DNA of 64,000 bases from Candidatus Uhrbacteria bacterium (GCA_016205975.1 JACQSK010000007.1:9869-73868), one strand, 5' to 3'. Shown: positions 41,655 through 49,682, counted from the first letter of the stretch. Program-made: numbers and translations. The notes: a model not told the origin generated them from the letters alone.

Positions 41655-41686
41655 AAAAAACCCACCGTCGCTAAAGCTGAGGTGGG
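41655..41686 (-). terminator. Terminator of gene 41707, copy B
   Basis: Minus strand CCCACC-(14 nt)-GGTGGG followed by TTTTTT. It shares the loop sequence GCTTTAGCGA with copy A. Confidence 0.85.
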
Positions 41687-41706
41687 CGTGGCCTGACCGG
41701 TGAGGG

Positions 41707-42165
41707 TCAAGCAGATTCGGCGTCGATGACTCGCAGGGTTGCCTTGCCCGTGATCTGGCACAGGAGCTCCCAGGTCTGGCACGCGTTATCGGGGCACGAG
41801 TAGATGGTCGTGTCGGTCTTGGCGCCTTGCGTTTGCACCGCGACGGGTTTGCCGCAGTGCGTGCAATTGAAGTGGCCGCGGGCGTTCCGACGCCGACGGT
41901 TCCACTCCAGCCACCAGGCCGTGAGCTCGAGCGTCGCCTGTGCGTCATCGGGCGCGCCCGTAAGATCCGCCCCCAAAGGGAGCTCATGCAGGCCCCGAGC
42001 AACGATCCACGAGAGGATCGGCAGGAGGCTCTCACGCAATGGCTCTGGCAGCTCATCGGGCAGGAGCGTGTGATGGAGCTCACCCACGAGATGCGTCCAG
42101 TCGATGCCGTCGGGGTCCATCTGGATCACGAGGGAAAAAGAGGGTTGAGGGGCGCGGTCAGACAA
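41707..42165 (-). CDS. Unknown 152-aa zinc-ribbon protein, stand-alone cassette gene
   Basis: Not recognised as a family. The C-terminal third has CTHCGKPVAV and YSCPDNACQTWE, i.e. C-x2-C and C-x4-C, a probable zinc ribbon. The N-terminal part is helical. The start is TTG at 42165, chosen because GGAGG lies 6 nt upstream. It is divergent from the nuclease gene at 42207; the two -10 boxes overlap. Confidence 0.65.
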   Translation of the reverse strand: MSDRAPQPSFSLVIQMDPDGIDWTHLVGELHHTLLPDELPEPLRESLLPILSWIVARGLHELPLGADLTGAPDDAQATLELTAWWLEWNRRRRNARGHFNCTHCGKPVAVQTQGAKTDTTIYSCPDNACQTWELLCQITGKATLRVIDAESA

Positions 42166-42194
42166 GGAACTCCTCCAAGACAAGAGACCTCTGC

Positions 42195-42201
42195 TATAAT
42201 A
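42195..42201. promoter_or_regulatory. Overlapping divergent -10 boxes
   Basis: The palindrome GCTATAATAGC gives TATAAT on plus (42195-42200, preceded by TGC, 6 nt before ATG 42207) and TATTAT on minus (42196-42201) for gene 41707. Polymerase bound in one direction should exclude the other. Confidence 0.6.
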
Positions 42202-42206
42202 GCACC

Positions 42207-43607
42207 ATGCATCCCGCTATTACAGAGAAGACCTTTTACCAATACCTCAAGTGCCCCAACTGGGTGTATTTAGATTTACACGCGTTTGAACCCAGACCGC
42301 ACGAAGCACTTCTCTCTCGTCTGCAAGACGACGGCCTGCTGCCGGAGAAAGAACGCGAGCTGCTCACCGACCGTCAGGACACAGCCGAGGTGACGGCCGA
42401 GGACCCGGACGAGGCTTTCACTCAGACGCTCGCTTTCATGCGCGAGGGGCGCCACACCATTTATCACGGCGTCCTCGTCGACAAGCACTGGGTGGGACAT
42501 CCGGACATCTTGGAGCGCGTGGAGGGCCAGTCGCGCCTGGGGCATTATTATTATGTGGCGGCGGATTTGAAGCGCACGCGGTTCGTGCGCGACGATCATA
42601 AGTTCCAGGGTTGTTTTTACGCTGAGCTTCTCGAGCGCGTGCAGGGCGTGAAGCCGGTGCAAGGCTATGTCATGACGCCGGACAGGGAAGTCATCCCGTA
42701 TCTCATTGAGGAGTTTGAAGCCCAGTACGAGATCACGCTCACCGAGATTGAAAAAATCGTCGCCGGCAAACGGCCCGCGCATTTTGTGACCTCTGGCTGC
42801 AAGCAGTCACCATGGTTTGCTGAGTGTCGCAGCGAGTCGGAAGCGTGCGACGACCTCTCGCTCTTGAACCGCGTGTGGCGCGAGGAAGTGCATCGGCTTG
42901 AGGAGGCTGGCGTCACGACCATCGGCGCGCTCGCGCTCAGGAGCGTGCCAGACCTTGAACGGCTGTGCCCGGAGGTGAGCTCCACGCGTTTGGAAATTAT
43001 GCGCGACCAGGCGATCGCCATCAAAGAAGGCCGTCACCTCATTCGGGGGCACGTGCAGATGCCGGAAGCGCGCGTGGAATTATTTTTCGACATTGAGAGC
43101 GACCCGCTGCGCGACTTTGATTATCTCCTGGGTGTCCTGGAGGTGACGAGCCATGGCGAGCAGTACCATTCCTTTTTTGCCGCCGCGCCGGAGCAAGAGG
43201 CGCAGATGTGGAAAGAGTTCGTGGCGTTCATCGAGGGTCATATGGACGCGCCCATCTATCACTATGGCTGGTTTGAGCGCGAGGTGGTGGAGCGGTTTGC
43301 CGCCCGCTACGGCATTTCCGAAATCGCGCGCCAGGCGCTGCAGGAGAATATGCTCGACCTGCTCGATCTCATCCGGCCCGCCGTGATTTTTCCGCTCTCG
43401 TTTTATTCGCTTAAAGACTTGGGCGCCTACATCGGGTTCCAGTGGAGGAGCGAGGACGCCTCGGGCGCCAACTCGGTCCTGTGGTTTGAGGAGTGGCTCA
43501 AAAAGAAAACCCCCAAGCTCCTGCAGAAGATCCTTGAGTATAATGAAGATGACGTGCGCGCCACGCATCGCCTGCAGCGGTGGGTGAGGGAACACGCCAG
43601 TTTATGA
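42207..43607 (+). CDS. RecB-like/TM0106-family nuclease with RNase H-fold domain
   Basis: 466 aa. The N-terminal half looks like a Cas4/RecB-type PD-(D/E)xK nuclease: YQYLKCPNWVYLD, GHPDILERVEGQ and AADLKRTR. The second half starts at VELFFDIESDPLRDFDYLLG, a DEDD-type exonuclease start, and contains HYGWFEREVVERF and EYNEDDVRATHRLQRW with the last acidic residues. This is the TM0106/CRISPR-Cas4-like architecture, but no CRISPR array or cas genes are near; a repair role is likelier. The leaderless start is first in a seven-gene overlapping operon. Confidence 0.85.
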   Translation: MHPAITEKTFYQYLKCPNWVYLDLHAFEPRPHEALLSRLQDDGLLPEKERELLTDRQDTAEVTAEDPDEAFTQTLAFMREGRHTIYHGVLVDKHWVGHPDILERVEGQSRLGHYYYVAADLKRTRFVRDDHKFQGCFYAELLERVQGVKPVQGYVMTPDREVIPYLIEEFEAQYEITLTEIEKIVAGKRPAHFVTSGCKQSPWFAECRSESEACDDLSLLNRVWREEVHRLEEAGVTTIGALALRSVPDLERLCPEVSSTRLEIMRDQAIAIKEGRHLIRGHVQMPEARVELFFDIESDPLRDFDYLLGVLEVTSHGEQYHSFFAAAPEQEAQMWKEFVAFIEGHMDAPIYHYGWFEREVVERFAARYGISEIARQALQENMLDLLDLIRPAVIFPLSFYSLKDLGAYIGFQWRSEDASGANSVLWFEEWLKKKTPKLLQKILEYNEDDVRATHRLQRWVREHASL

Positions 43608-43930
43608 AATCGCCGCGCCTCATCCTCCTGCTTGCAGCCCTCGTGGTCATCGGGGCCGTCCTCGTGAACGTCGCGAGTAACTCCGACGACAGAGCGTCTT
43701 CGGTTCGTCCAGACGCGCCTCAGGGTGACGGCGCGCGCGCGGTCCTCACGGAGAGTTCCTGTACAACCGCGGGCGGTATCTGGAACGCCTGCGGTTCTGC
43801 CTGCCGCACCACGCCCGACGCGCCGTGTATCGAGGTGTGCGTGGAGTACTGTCAGTGCGCTTCAGATACGCAATGTCCTACCGGCCTTACCTGCGGCGAC
43901 TTCGTTGACGGAGTCGGCGTCTGCCTATGA
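43604..43930 (+). CDS. Cysteine-rich exported small protein
   Basis: 108 aa. A signal anchor (residues 5-25), a short linker, and about 55 residues with ten cysteines in a repeating pattern (CTTAGGIWNACGSACRTTP, CIEVCVEYCQCA, CPTGLTCGDF). The spacing suggests a disulphide-knotted domain. Unknown function; similar small Cys-rich domains occur in other CPR exported proteins. Overlaps the upstream nuclease stop by 4 nt. Confidence 0.7.
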   Translation: MKSPRLILLLAALVVIGAVLVNVASNSDDRASSVRPDAPQGDGARAVLTESSCTTAGGIWNACGSACRTTPDAPCIEVCVEYCQCASDTQCPTGLTCGDFVDGVGVCL

Positions 43931-44793
43931 AAGCCATTCGACTTTTTGTCACAAGCATGATCCTCCTCATCGCCCTGGGCGCGGCGTTGTATTCGTCTCG
44001 CGTGGACGTGATGGAGTGGATTCGGGAGGCAACGGCGCCTGTGTTGCCGGAGGCGGTGGAGTATGAGGCGGTAGAAGAGACTCGTGATGATTCGGTAGAC
44101 CCAAACTTTAGCCTGGATGAAGCTGCGGAAGTGATCGATGAAACTCCATCCGTCCCATCCGTACCATCCGTACCATCCGACCCATCGCCCACACAGGACG
44201 CCTCAGACCAAACAGCACCGACCGCCATCAACCTCGCCGTTCCCTTCACGCCCCAAGCGCCGCATGCCGACTGGGGAGAGCCGTACAAAGAAGCGTGCGA
44301 GGAGGCGAGCGTGTACATGGTGCGTCGGTTCTACGAAGGCACGCCCGAGGGTCTCATGAATGCCGATCAGGCAGATGCCGACCTCTTGCAGATCGTGGCG
44401 TTTGAGCGCGAGCTGTTCGGCTTCTATGAAGACACCACCGCCGAACAGACAGCCACGCTCGCCGAGCTCATGTTCGGGTACGCAGGTGAGCTCATCGAGA
44501 ACCCAACCGTAGACGACATCAAGACCCACTTGATCTTGGGCCATCCCGTGATCGTCCCGGCCGCCGGACGCGAGCTCGGCAATCCGTACTTCACTGCGCC
44601 CGGGCCGCTCTACCACATGCTCGTCATCCGCGGTTACACGCAAGAGAATCAGTTCATCGTAAACGATCCTGGCACCTCCCGCGGCGAGGCGTACCTCTAC
44701 GACTTTGACACGCTCATGAATGCGATGCACGATTGGAACAACGGCGGCGAGATCACGGAAGGAAGGAAGGTCGTGCTCGTACTTACGCCGTAA
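43927..44793 (+). CDS. C39-like cysteine peptidase, membrane-anchored
   Basis: 288 aa. N-terminal transmembrane helix, a low-complexity linker with PSVPSVPSVPSDPS (encoded by a 9-bp tandem repeat) and a C-terminal peptidase C39-like domain: VPFTPQAPHADWGEPYKEAC with the candidate catalytic Cys in EACEEAS, HMLVIRGYT with the His, and NDPGTSRG. The C39_2 family lies outside the membrane and may process cell-surface peptides. Overlaps the preceding gene by 4 nt. Confidence 0.85.
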   Translation: MKAIRLFVTSMILLIALGAALYSSRVDVMEWIREATAPVLPEAVEYEAVEETRDDSVDPNFSLDEAAEVIDETPSVPSVPSVPSDPSPTQDASDQTAPTAINLAVPFTPQAPHADWGEPYKEACEEASVYMVRRFYEGTPEGLMNADQADADLLQIVAFERELFGFYEDTTAEQTATLAELMFGYAGELIENPTVDDIKTHLILGHPVIVPAAGRELGNPYFTAPGPLYHMLVIRGYTQENQFIVNDPGTSRGEAYLYDFDTLMNAMHDWNNGGEITEGRKVVLVLTP

Positions 44794-44797
44794 CCCT

Positions 44798-45268
44798 ATG
44801 GACTATTTTCTCGGTGGTTCTCTTGGAGGCTTAGTCGCATTCGTGTTTGCGATTCCCGCGATTCTCTTGGAGGTCACGCAAAAAGGCGGGGTGAGCGAGG
44901 CGCCGCTCGTCATCGACGTGAAGACGATTTTTGGATTCAAGATTCGTGACAAGCATGAGGTCTTTTTGATCGGCCTTTTGCTCCACATCGTAATCGGTTT
45001 TCTCTTTGGTCTCATCTACATCATCTTCGTGAAGCGCGGCTGGCTGTTCGTGACGCACGCGCCGTACACGTTTTTGTCGCTGCTGGTCTACGCGATCCTG
45101 AGCTGGATCGTCGCCAACCTGGTCGTATACCCGGCGCTGGGTCTGGGAGCCTTCGGCCTCAAGGAAGGCCGTCACGTCTGGATGGAAACGATTGTGTCGC
45201 ACCTGATCTTGGGCGTGAGCCTGTGGCTTTTGGTGCAGTATTATCAACCTCTCTTTTTTGGCACATGA
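44798..45268 (+). CDS. Four-helix membrane protein, unknown
   Basis: 156 aa with four predicted transmembrane helices (GGSLGGLVAFVFAIPAILLE near the start, then IGLLLHIVIGFLFGLIYII, LSLLVYAILSWIVANLVVY and IVSHLILGVSLWLLVQ). No family recognised. It sits between the peptidase and xseA, overlapping xseA by 4 nt. Confidence 0.75.
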   Translation: MDYFLGGSLGGLVAFVFAIPAILLEVTQKGGVSEAPLVIDVKTIFGFKIRDKHEVFLIGLLLHIVIGFLFGLIYIIFVKRGWLFVTHAPYTFLSLLVYAILSWIVANLVVYPALGLGAFGLKEGRHVWMETIVSHLILGVSLWLLVQYYQPLFFGT

Positions 45269-46458
45269 CTCCGTCGCTTTCCGTTTCCCAATATCTCGAG
45301 CTCGTAAACGTTTCCCTCGGGCAGATGCCAAGGGATTTTGTGATCGAGGGTGAGGTGTCGGATTTTCGCGTGGCGCAAGGCAAGTGGGTCAGTTTTGATT
45401 TGAAGGATGAAAAAGATCAGGCGCTCTTAAAGTGTTTCATGACTGCCTGGCAGTTGAAGACGGCGATCGAAGACGGCATGCGCGTGCAAGTCAAAGGCGC
45501 TCCGAAGATTTATGAACGCTTTGGGACGTTTAAGCTCAACGTGACGGACGTCGAGCCGGTGGGAGAAGGAGCGCTGAAGCGCGCCTACGAACTCTTGAAG
45601 AAAAAACTGGAGAGCGAGGGACTGTTCGATCTGTCACGCAAGCGCTCGCTGCCAAGGTTCCCAGAGCGCATCGGGCTCATCACCTCGCGCGACGCAGCCG
45701 CGTACGGCGACTTTTTGCGCATCTTGAACAACCGCTGGAGCGGCGTGGAGATCCTCTTTCATCAGGTCCATGTCCAAGGCCGCGAAGCCGTGCCGGACAT
45801 CCTCGAAGCCTTTGCCGCTCTTGGCTCCCTCCATCGTCCTGATGTCATCGTGCTGACCCGAGGCGGCGGGGGACTCGAAGACCTGCAAGCGTTCAACGAC
45901 GAGCGCATCGCCCGCGCCATCTACGCCTCGCCGATTCCCGTCGTCTGCGCCGTGGGCCATGAGCGCGATGAGTCTCTGTGCGATCTCGTCGCCGACGTCC
46001 GCGCCTCCACGCCCAGCAACGCGGCCGAGCGAGTTGTCCCCTCGCGCGAGGACGTGCGCTACGAGGTGCAGACGCTGTGCGATCATCTCTTCACAAAGAT
46101 GGAGGACGCCCTGCGCGAGCGCGTAACGGTGATCGATGAGGCGACGCGCCGCGTGAGTTTCCTGTTAGAGAGACAGAAGGAACGACTGGCGCGCGTGTCT
46201 GAAGATCTGGTCTCCGGCCCGGAGTTCTGGTTCTCGCGGCTCCGAGAGCGGCTTGCTTCCCACGAGCGCGTCCTCAAAGAACTCAACCCAAAACGGGTTC
46301 TCGCCCGCGGCTATAGCATCGTACGTTCTGGAGGCCGCGTGCTCACAAGCGTGTCGACCCTTGAAGTGGGGAGCCTGATCCAGGTACAATTTGCGGCAGG
46401 TTCAGCGCAGGCGCAGGTGCGTCGCGTAAATGAGAAAGGCCAGCAGACGCTCGTATGA
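45265..46458 (+). CDS. xseA: Exodeoxyribonuclease VII large subunit
   Basis: 397 aa. The OB-fold N-terminus VIEGEVSDFRVAQGKWVSFDLKD (split at residue 38) is followed by the catalytic domain: PRFPERIGLITSRDAAAYGDF, VIVLTRGGGGLEDLQAFNDE, VCAVGHERDESLCDLVADVRA, STPSNAAE, and a C-terminal helical arm and strand (RVLARGYSIVRSGGRVL). Exo VII degrades single-stranded DNA. It pairs with xseB immediately downstream. Confidence 0.95.
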   Translation: MTPSLSVSQYLELVNVSLGQMPRDFVIEGEVSDFRVAQGKWVSFDLKDEKDQALLKCFMTAWQLKTAIEDGMRVQVKGAPKIYERFGTFKLNVTDVEPVGEGALKRAYELLKKKLESEGLFDLSRKRSLPRFPERIGLITSRDAAAYGDFLRILNNRWSGVEILFHQVHVQGREAVPDILEAFAALGSLHRPDVIVLTRGGGGLEDLQAFNDERIARAIYASPIPVVCAVGHERDESLCDLVADVRASTPSNAAERVVPSREDVRYEVQTLCDHLFTKMEDALRERVTVIDEATRRVSFLLERQKERLARVSEDLVSGPEFWFSRLRERLASHERVLKELNPKRVLARGYSIVRSGGRVLTSVSTLEVGSLIQVQFAAGSAQAQVRRVNEKGQQTLV

Positions 46459-46670
46459 CATCGAAAAAAACCGTTCTCAATTTTTCAAAGGCGTTTGAGG
46501 AGCTTGAGGGAATCACGCGTTGGTTTGATTCTCAAGAGCAGCTCGATCTGGACAAAGGTTTGAAACAGTTTGAGCGCGGGCTTGAACTCGCCAGCGAGCT
46601 CAAGAAAAAACTCTCAGAAGTCGAAAACAAGGTTGAAGAGATCAAAAAGAAATTTGCCGACCCCCTATGA
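46455..46670 (+). CDS. xseB: Exodeoxyribonuclease VII small subunit
   Basis: 71 aa helical hairpin with NFSKAFEELEGITRWFDSQE, LDKGLKQFERGLELA and SELKKKLSEVENKVEEI, the XseB pattern. It wraps the XseA helical arm. Overlaps both neighbours by 4 nt. Confidence 0.92.
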   Translation: MTSKKTVLNFSKAFEELEGITRWFDSQEQLDLDKGLKQFERGLELASELKKKLSEVENKVEEIKKKFADPL

Positions 46671-47020
46671 CGTACATCCTCTTTCGTTGGATCGTGAACG
46701 CTCTCGCCCTGCTCCTGGTCGCCAACGTCGTCCCGGGCTTCGGCGTCGCCTCGCTGTACACCGCGCTCATCGCCGCTCTCGTCTTGGGGCTCGTGAACGC
46801 GCTCGTGCGCCCGCTGTTTTTTATCCTGACGCTTCCCATCACGATCCTGACCCTCGGCCTGTTTACCTTCGTTGTGAACGCCTTCATGATCTGGCTCGTC
46901 TCCACGATCGTGAAAGGTTTTGTCGTGGAAGGGTTCACCCCCGCCCTCCTCGCCGCTCTCTTGCTCTGGATGATCTCCCTCACAACCAACTGGCTTATTA
47001 AACAAGCAAAGGAATCGTAA
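46667..47020 (+). CDS. Phage holin family 4/YvlD-like membrane protein
   Basis: 117 aa, four transmembrane helices. The pattern RWIVNALALLLVANVVPGF, LVNALVRPLFFILTLPITIL and LGLFTFVVNAFMIWL is that of the YvlD/DUF360 group, found widely in bacteria, with unknown membrane function. Last gene of the 42207 operon; a terminator overlaps its stop. Confidence 0.88.
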   Translation: MTYILFRWIVNALALLLVANVVPGFGVASLYTALIAALVLGLVNALVRPLFFILTLPITILTLGLFTFVVNAFMIWLVSTIVKGFVVEGFTPALLAALLLWMISLTTNWLIKQAKES

Positions 47021-47041
47021 AATCGCCGCTGGGCGATTTTT
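47020..47041 (+). terminator. Terminator between 46667 and pyrH
   Basis: AATCGCC-(4 nt)-GGCGATT followed by TTT. The ATG of the next gene is only 4 nt after the T-run, so partial read-through would feed that gene. Confidence 0.72.
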
Positions 47042-47044
47042 CTT

Positions 47045-47752
47045 ATGCCCCATGCCAACGCTCTGCAACCTTCCACGCTCGTCATCTCCGTCGGCGGTTC
47101 GCTCGTGGTTCCCAATGGCGGGATCGACGTTGAGTTTCTCAAAGACTTCCAGGGGCTGATTCACGCGCACTTCAAGCGCGGTTGGCGGTTCGTCGTGGTG
47201 GTCGGCGGCGGAGGGACGGCGCGCCACTATCAAGAAGCCGCGCGAGGCGTGGGCAAGCTCACGCGCGACGACCTCGACTGGCTGGGGATCCACTCCACGC
47301 GGTTGAACGGCCACCTCATGAGGACCGTGTTGCGCGACGTGGCGCACCCCATCATGATCAAAGACCCGACCGGCTCGCTGCGCCAGTGGACCAAGCCCGT
47401 CTTGGTCGCGGCCGGATGGAAGCCGGGATGGTCTACCGACTACGTGGCCGCGCGTCTGGCCAAGCGTCTCAAAAGCAAGCTGGTCGTGAACCTCTCCAAC
47501 GTCGATTACGTCTATGACAAAGATCCGCGCAAGCACAAAGACGCCGAGGCCATCTGCACCATTTCGTGGAAGGCGTTTCGCCGCCTCGTCGGCAACACGT
47601 GGGACCCGGGCATGAATGTCCCGTTTGATCCGGTCGCTTCACGCCTGGCGCACCACTCAGGAATCCGCGTGGCGATTTTGAATGGGAAGAATATCTCGAA
47701 TCTTGAAGGGCTTCTGACTGGCGAACGGTTTATTGGAACCGTCATCGGTTGA
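47045..47752 (+). CDS. pyrH: Amino acid kinase family protein, archaeal-type UMP kinase-like
   Basis: 235 aa. Amino-acid-kinase fold: LVISVGGSLVVPNGGI, VVVVGGGGTARHYQEAA, LNGHLMRTVLRD, and LVVNLSNVDYVYDKDPRKHK plus PFDPVASRLAHHSGI. The last motifs fit the archaeal-type UMP kinase branch better than the hexameric bacterial PyrH. It should make UDP from UMP; another acylphosphate kinase role cannot be excluded. Confidence 0.75.
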   Translation: MPHANALQPSTLVISVGGSLVVPNGGIDVEFLKDFQGLIHAHFKRGWRFVVVVGGGGTARHYQEAARGVGKLTRDDLDWLGIHSTRLNGHLMRTVLRDVAHPIMIKDPTGSLRQWTKPVLVAAGWKPGWSTDYVAARLAKRLKSKLVVNLSNVDYVYDKDPRKHKDAEAICTISWKAFRRLVGNTWDPGMNVPFDPVASRLAHHSGIRVAILNGKNISNLEGLLTGERFIGTVIG

Positions 47753-47777
47753 CGAAAATGGAAAACAGGTTCATGAT
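47749..47777 (+). promoter_or_regulatory. Promoter of the PP2C gene
   Basis: TTGACG (47749-47754), overlapping the end of pyrH, a 17-nt spacer and CATGAT (47772-47777). The leader has a CCCGA/TCGGG hairpin before the Shine-Dalgarno site. Confidence 0.65.
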
Positions 47778-47822
47778 GGCCGGTCCCGAATCGTCGGGAG
47801 TTCCATCCGTCAGGAGGACGCC

Positions 47823-48701
47823 ATGCAGGTAGACTATGTCATCGTGAGTGCTCCCTCTGTACGGGGCACGCCGAGTGAAGATGCCTATACGATCGAGGGG
47901 GGAGGCGGAGGTATTCCGTTTTTTCTGGCGATCGCGGACGGACACGGAAACGAGGTGGACGAAGAGGGGACGCTCGTCAAGAAGTCGCCGACCGTCGCGA
48001 GGTTTGCCCGGCGTGTCGCCGAAGGGTTGCGCGAGCAGTTTGCACGCTTTCCCGATCCGGCGTTGTTTACAGACACCTTTGACGCCGTGGCCGAGCAGGT
48101 AGACGCAGAGTTTCTTCCGCTGACACAGCACCTTCGCCCGCCAGGGTCGTTGGATGTGGGAGCGGTTGCGATCTGCCTCACGGTGGTGGACGGCAAGATC
48201 CACCTCGCGCAGACAGGGGACAGTCGCCTCTACGCGGGGTGCACGCGCGGCAGCGGGTTCACGCTTCTCACGCGCGACCACGACGGACGCAACCTGGGGG
48301 AGAGGCGGCGCCTGTATCCTCTCATCGAGGAACAGCGTTTTGCCATCCTCCCTTTTTCCGACGTCCTGTCGCCGGTTCCTCCGCGGCTGTTTCGACAGAC
48401 GGAGCGGGGCTGGTATGGGGGGCTGATCCCCACGCGCACGTTCGGCGATTGGGAGTACCAACCGGCCGTGATCCATACCCCTGAGGTTCAGACCGTTGAG
48501 CTCGCCTCTGTGCCTGCGGGAACGCTGTTTGCTCTGTGCTCGGATGGAGGCAATCGCACCGTCGAGGAGGTTCTGGGACGGTTGCGCGGACGCACGGATC
48601 AGGGCGCGCTCCTGGAAGCGGCAGAGCTGACGCGAGCGCGCGTGAACGGCCCTTCGGACGACGTGACCATCATCTACTTCCGCGCGCAGCCGTCTTTCTA
48701 A
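47823..48701 (+). CDS. PP2C-type serine/threonine phosphatase
   Basis: 292 aa. Metal and catalytic motifs in order: SEDAYTIEG (acidic residue of site 1), AIADGHGNE, LDVGAVAICLTVVDGKIHLAQTGDSR (split), TRTFGDWEYQP, LCSDGGNRTVEEV and the closing PSDDVTIIY. All metal aspartates seem present, so it should be active. It has AGGAGG 7 nt before the ATG and its own promoter and terminator. Its substrate kinase is not in the window. Confidence 0.9.
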   Translation: MQVDYVIVSAPSVRGTPSEDAYTIEGGGGGIPFFLAIADGHGNEVDEEGTLVKKSPTVARFARRVAEGLREQFARFPDPALFTDTFDAVAEQVDAEFLPLTQHLRPPGSLDVGAVAICLTVVDGKIHLAQTGDSRLYAGCTRGSGFTLLTRDHDGRNLGERRRLYPLIEEQRFAILPFSDVLSPVPPRLFRQTERGWYGGLIPTRTFGDWEYQPAVIHTPEVQTVELASVPAGTLFALCSDGGNRTVEEVLGRLRGRTDQGALLEAAELTRARVNGPSDDVTIIYFRAQPSF

Positions 48702-48716
48702 GGCGGCTGTTTTTTT
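48687..48716 (+). terminator. Terminator of the PP2C gene
   Basis: CAGCCGTC-(6-7 nt)-GGCGGCTG with one T-G pair, followed by TTTTTTT. The stem begins inside the last codons of the gene. Confidence 0.85.
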
Positions 48717-48788
48717 CACGGGATCTTCTACGTTTGTTAGTGTCTCCTGGCTGGAGGTCTCACGCCCGACCCAAACCAGAAGTTCCTG

Positions 48789-49325
48789 ATGCCATTCCTA
48801 CAGCGTCCGCCGTCCCTCACGTTCACGGTTGTTCCCTTGGACGATGGTCAGCCATCGTTTAAAGCCGGTTGCGGACACACCATCTGGAGGATGGAGCGTC
48901 TGGTGCTTCACGGCAAGACGGTATGCAAGAGCAATCCGAATTTTTCGGCGCTACCCACCGGCCCTGACGGGTACCGTGCCATCATCGCACCCAAGCAGTG
49001 CATACTCTGCCAGTTCGCGGAACCATTCGCGGCCGCGATCGAATGTGCCTGCTGCCATCACGTCATCTTTCGCGGTGACCCCGTGAGCGCCTACTTTTTC
49101 ACAGGCGAGACTCCCCCCAAGGGATTCGACGAAGCGCGCGCCACGCGCACGCGCAACGGCTTCGTCGGCTGCATGGGATGGGAGTGCTGCCCTACGAGTG
49201 GATTCTTCGCAGGTCACTGGACCACGGAGGGAATCCTCACTCCCTTCTCAACCGGTTCCCTCGCCGCGCAAGCGCTCGTCGAGGGGAACATAGTCGTCTC
49301 TGACATAGAGGCCTTGAAGGGTTAA
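48789..49325 (+). CDS. Unknown 178-aa protein with zinc-finger-like cysteines, cassette gene
   Basis: Not recognised. Cysteine and histidine groups at CGHTIWRM, CILCQF, CACCHHVIF and CMGWECCPTS suggest one or two zinc sites. No signal or membrane helix. Start ATG at 48789 has G at -1 and no strong Shine-Dalgarno site. A TGT-TAGTGT extended -10 lies about 45 nt upstream and a terminator follows, so it is monocistronic. Confidence 0.7.
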   Translation: MPFLQRPPSLTFTVVPLDDGQPSFKAGCGHTIWRMERLVLHGKTVCKSNPNFSALPTGPDGYRAIIAPKQCILCQFAEPFAAAIECACCHHVIFRGDPVSAYFFTGETPPKGFDEARATRTRNGFVGCMGWECCPTSGFFAGHWTTEGILTPFSTGSLAAQALVEGNIVVSDIEALKG

Positions 49326-49335
49326 CCCGCACGCG

Positions 49336-49362
49336 ACAGTCGCTCCTCCGCGGCTGTTTTTC
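49336..49362 (+). terminator. Terminator of gene 48789
   Basis: ACAGTCGC-(6 nt)-GCGGCTGT (one mismatch or wobble) followed by TTTTCTTTTT. Confidence 0.85.
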
Positions 49363-49441
49363 TTTTTGCATTGGACAGGCACACCGGTTTGATTGATAAT
49401 CTTCACAGAATCCATAGCGAATATTTCATCTCTCTGGTAGA

Positions 49442-49550
49442 CCCAGGCTTCTCCTCCGAAGGCGGATCCGCCTCTCTCGGAAGCCTGGGCCGTATCAACG
49501 CCCTCCGTCATCCTGACGACGAGTCCTCGAGGAGGAAGGATCCCATTTCC
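49442..49550. other. Intergenic inverted-repeat region upstream of rplJ
   Basis: A 10-bp inverted repeat CCCAGGCTTC/GAAGCCTGGG (49442-49451 and 49480-49489) encloses the palindrome GGCGGATCCGCC. About 25 nt on, CATCCTGACGAC and AAGGATCCC form a second, weaker inverted pair. No gene found in 49363-49633. It may be a dispersed element or leader of an unknown RNA. Confidence 0.5.
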
Positions 49551-49633
49551 TTCGAGCGAATGCTCTACAACGGAACCACTCAACTCCGTACGGAATGAAC
49601 AACGCACCCTAACCGTCTAACCCTCCTCTGCAT

Positions 49634-49662
49634 TTGACAGAAAAACCTCGGCTGGTTATCCT
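49634..49662 (+). promoter_or_regulatory. Promoter of rplJ-rplL
   Basis: TTGACA (49634-49639), a 17-nt spacer and TATCCT (49657-49662). Confidence 0.8.
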
Positions 49663-49682
49663 GGGGCTCGAACTAAAGATTT

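Noticed and set aside
42207..43607. Cas4 of a CRISPR system
   Set aside because: The fusion with a DEDD-type domain fits the TM0106 family, and no other cas gene or array is present.
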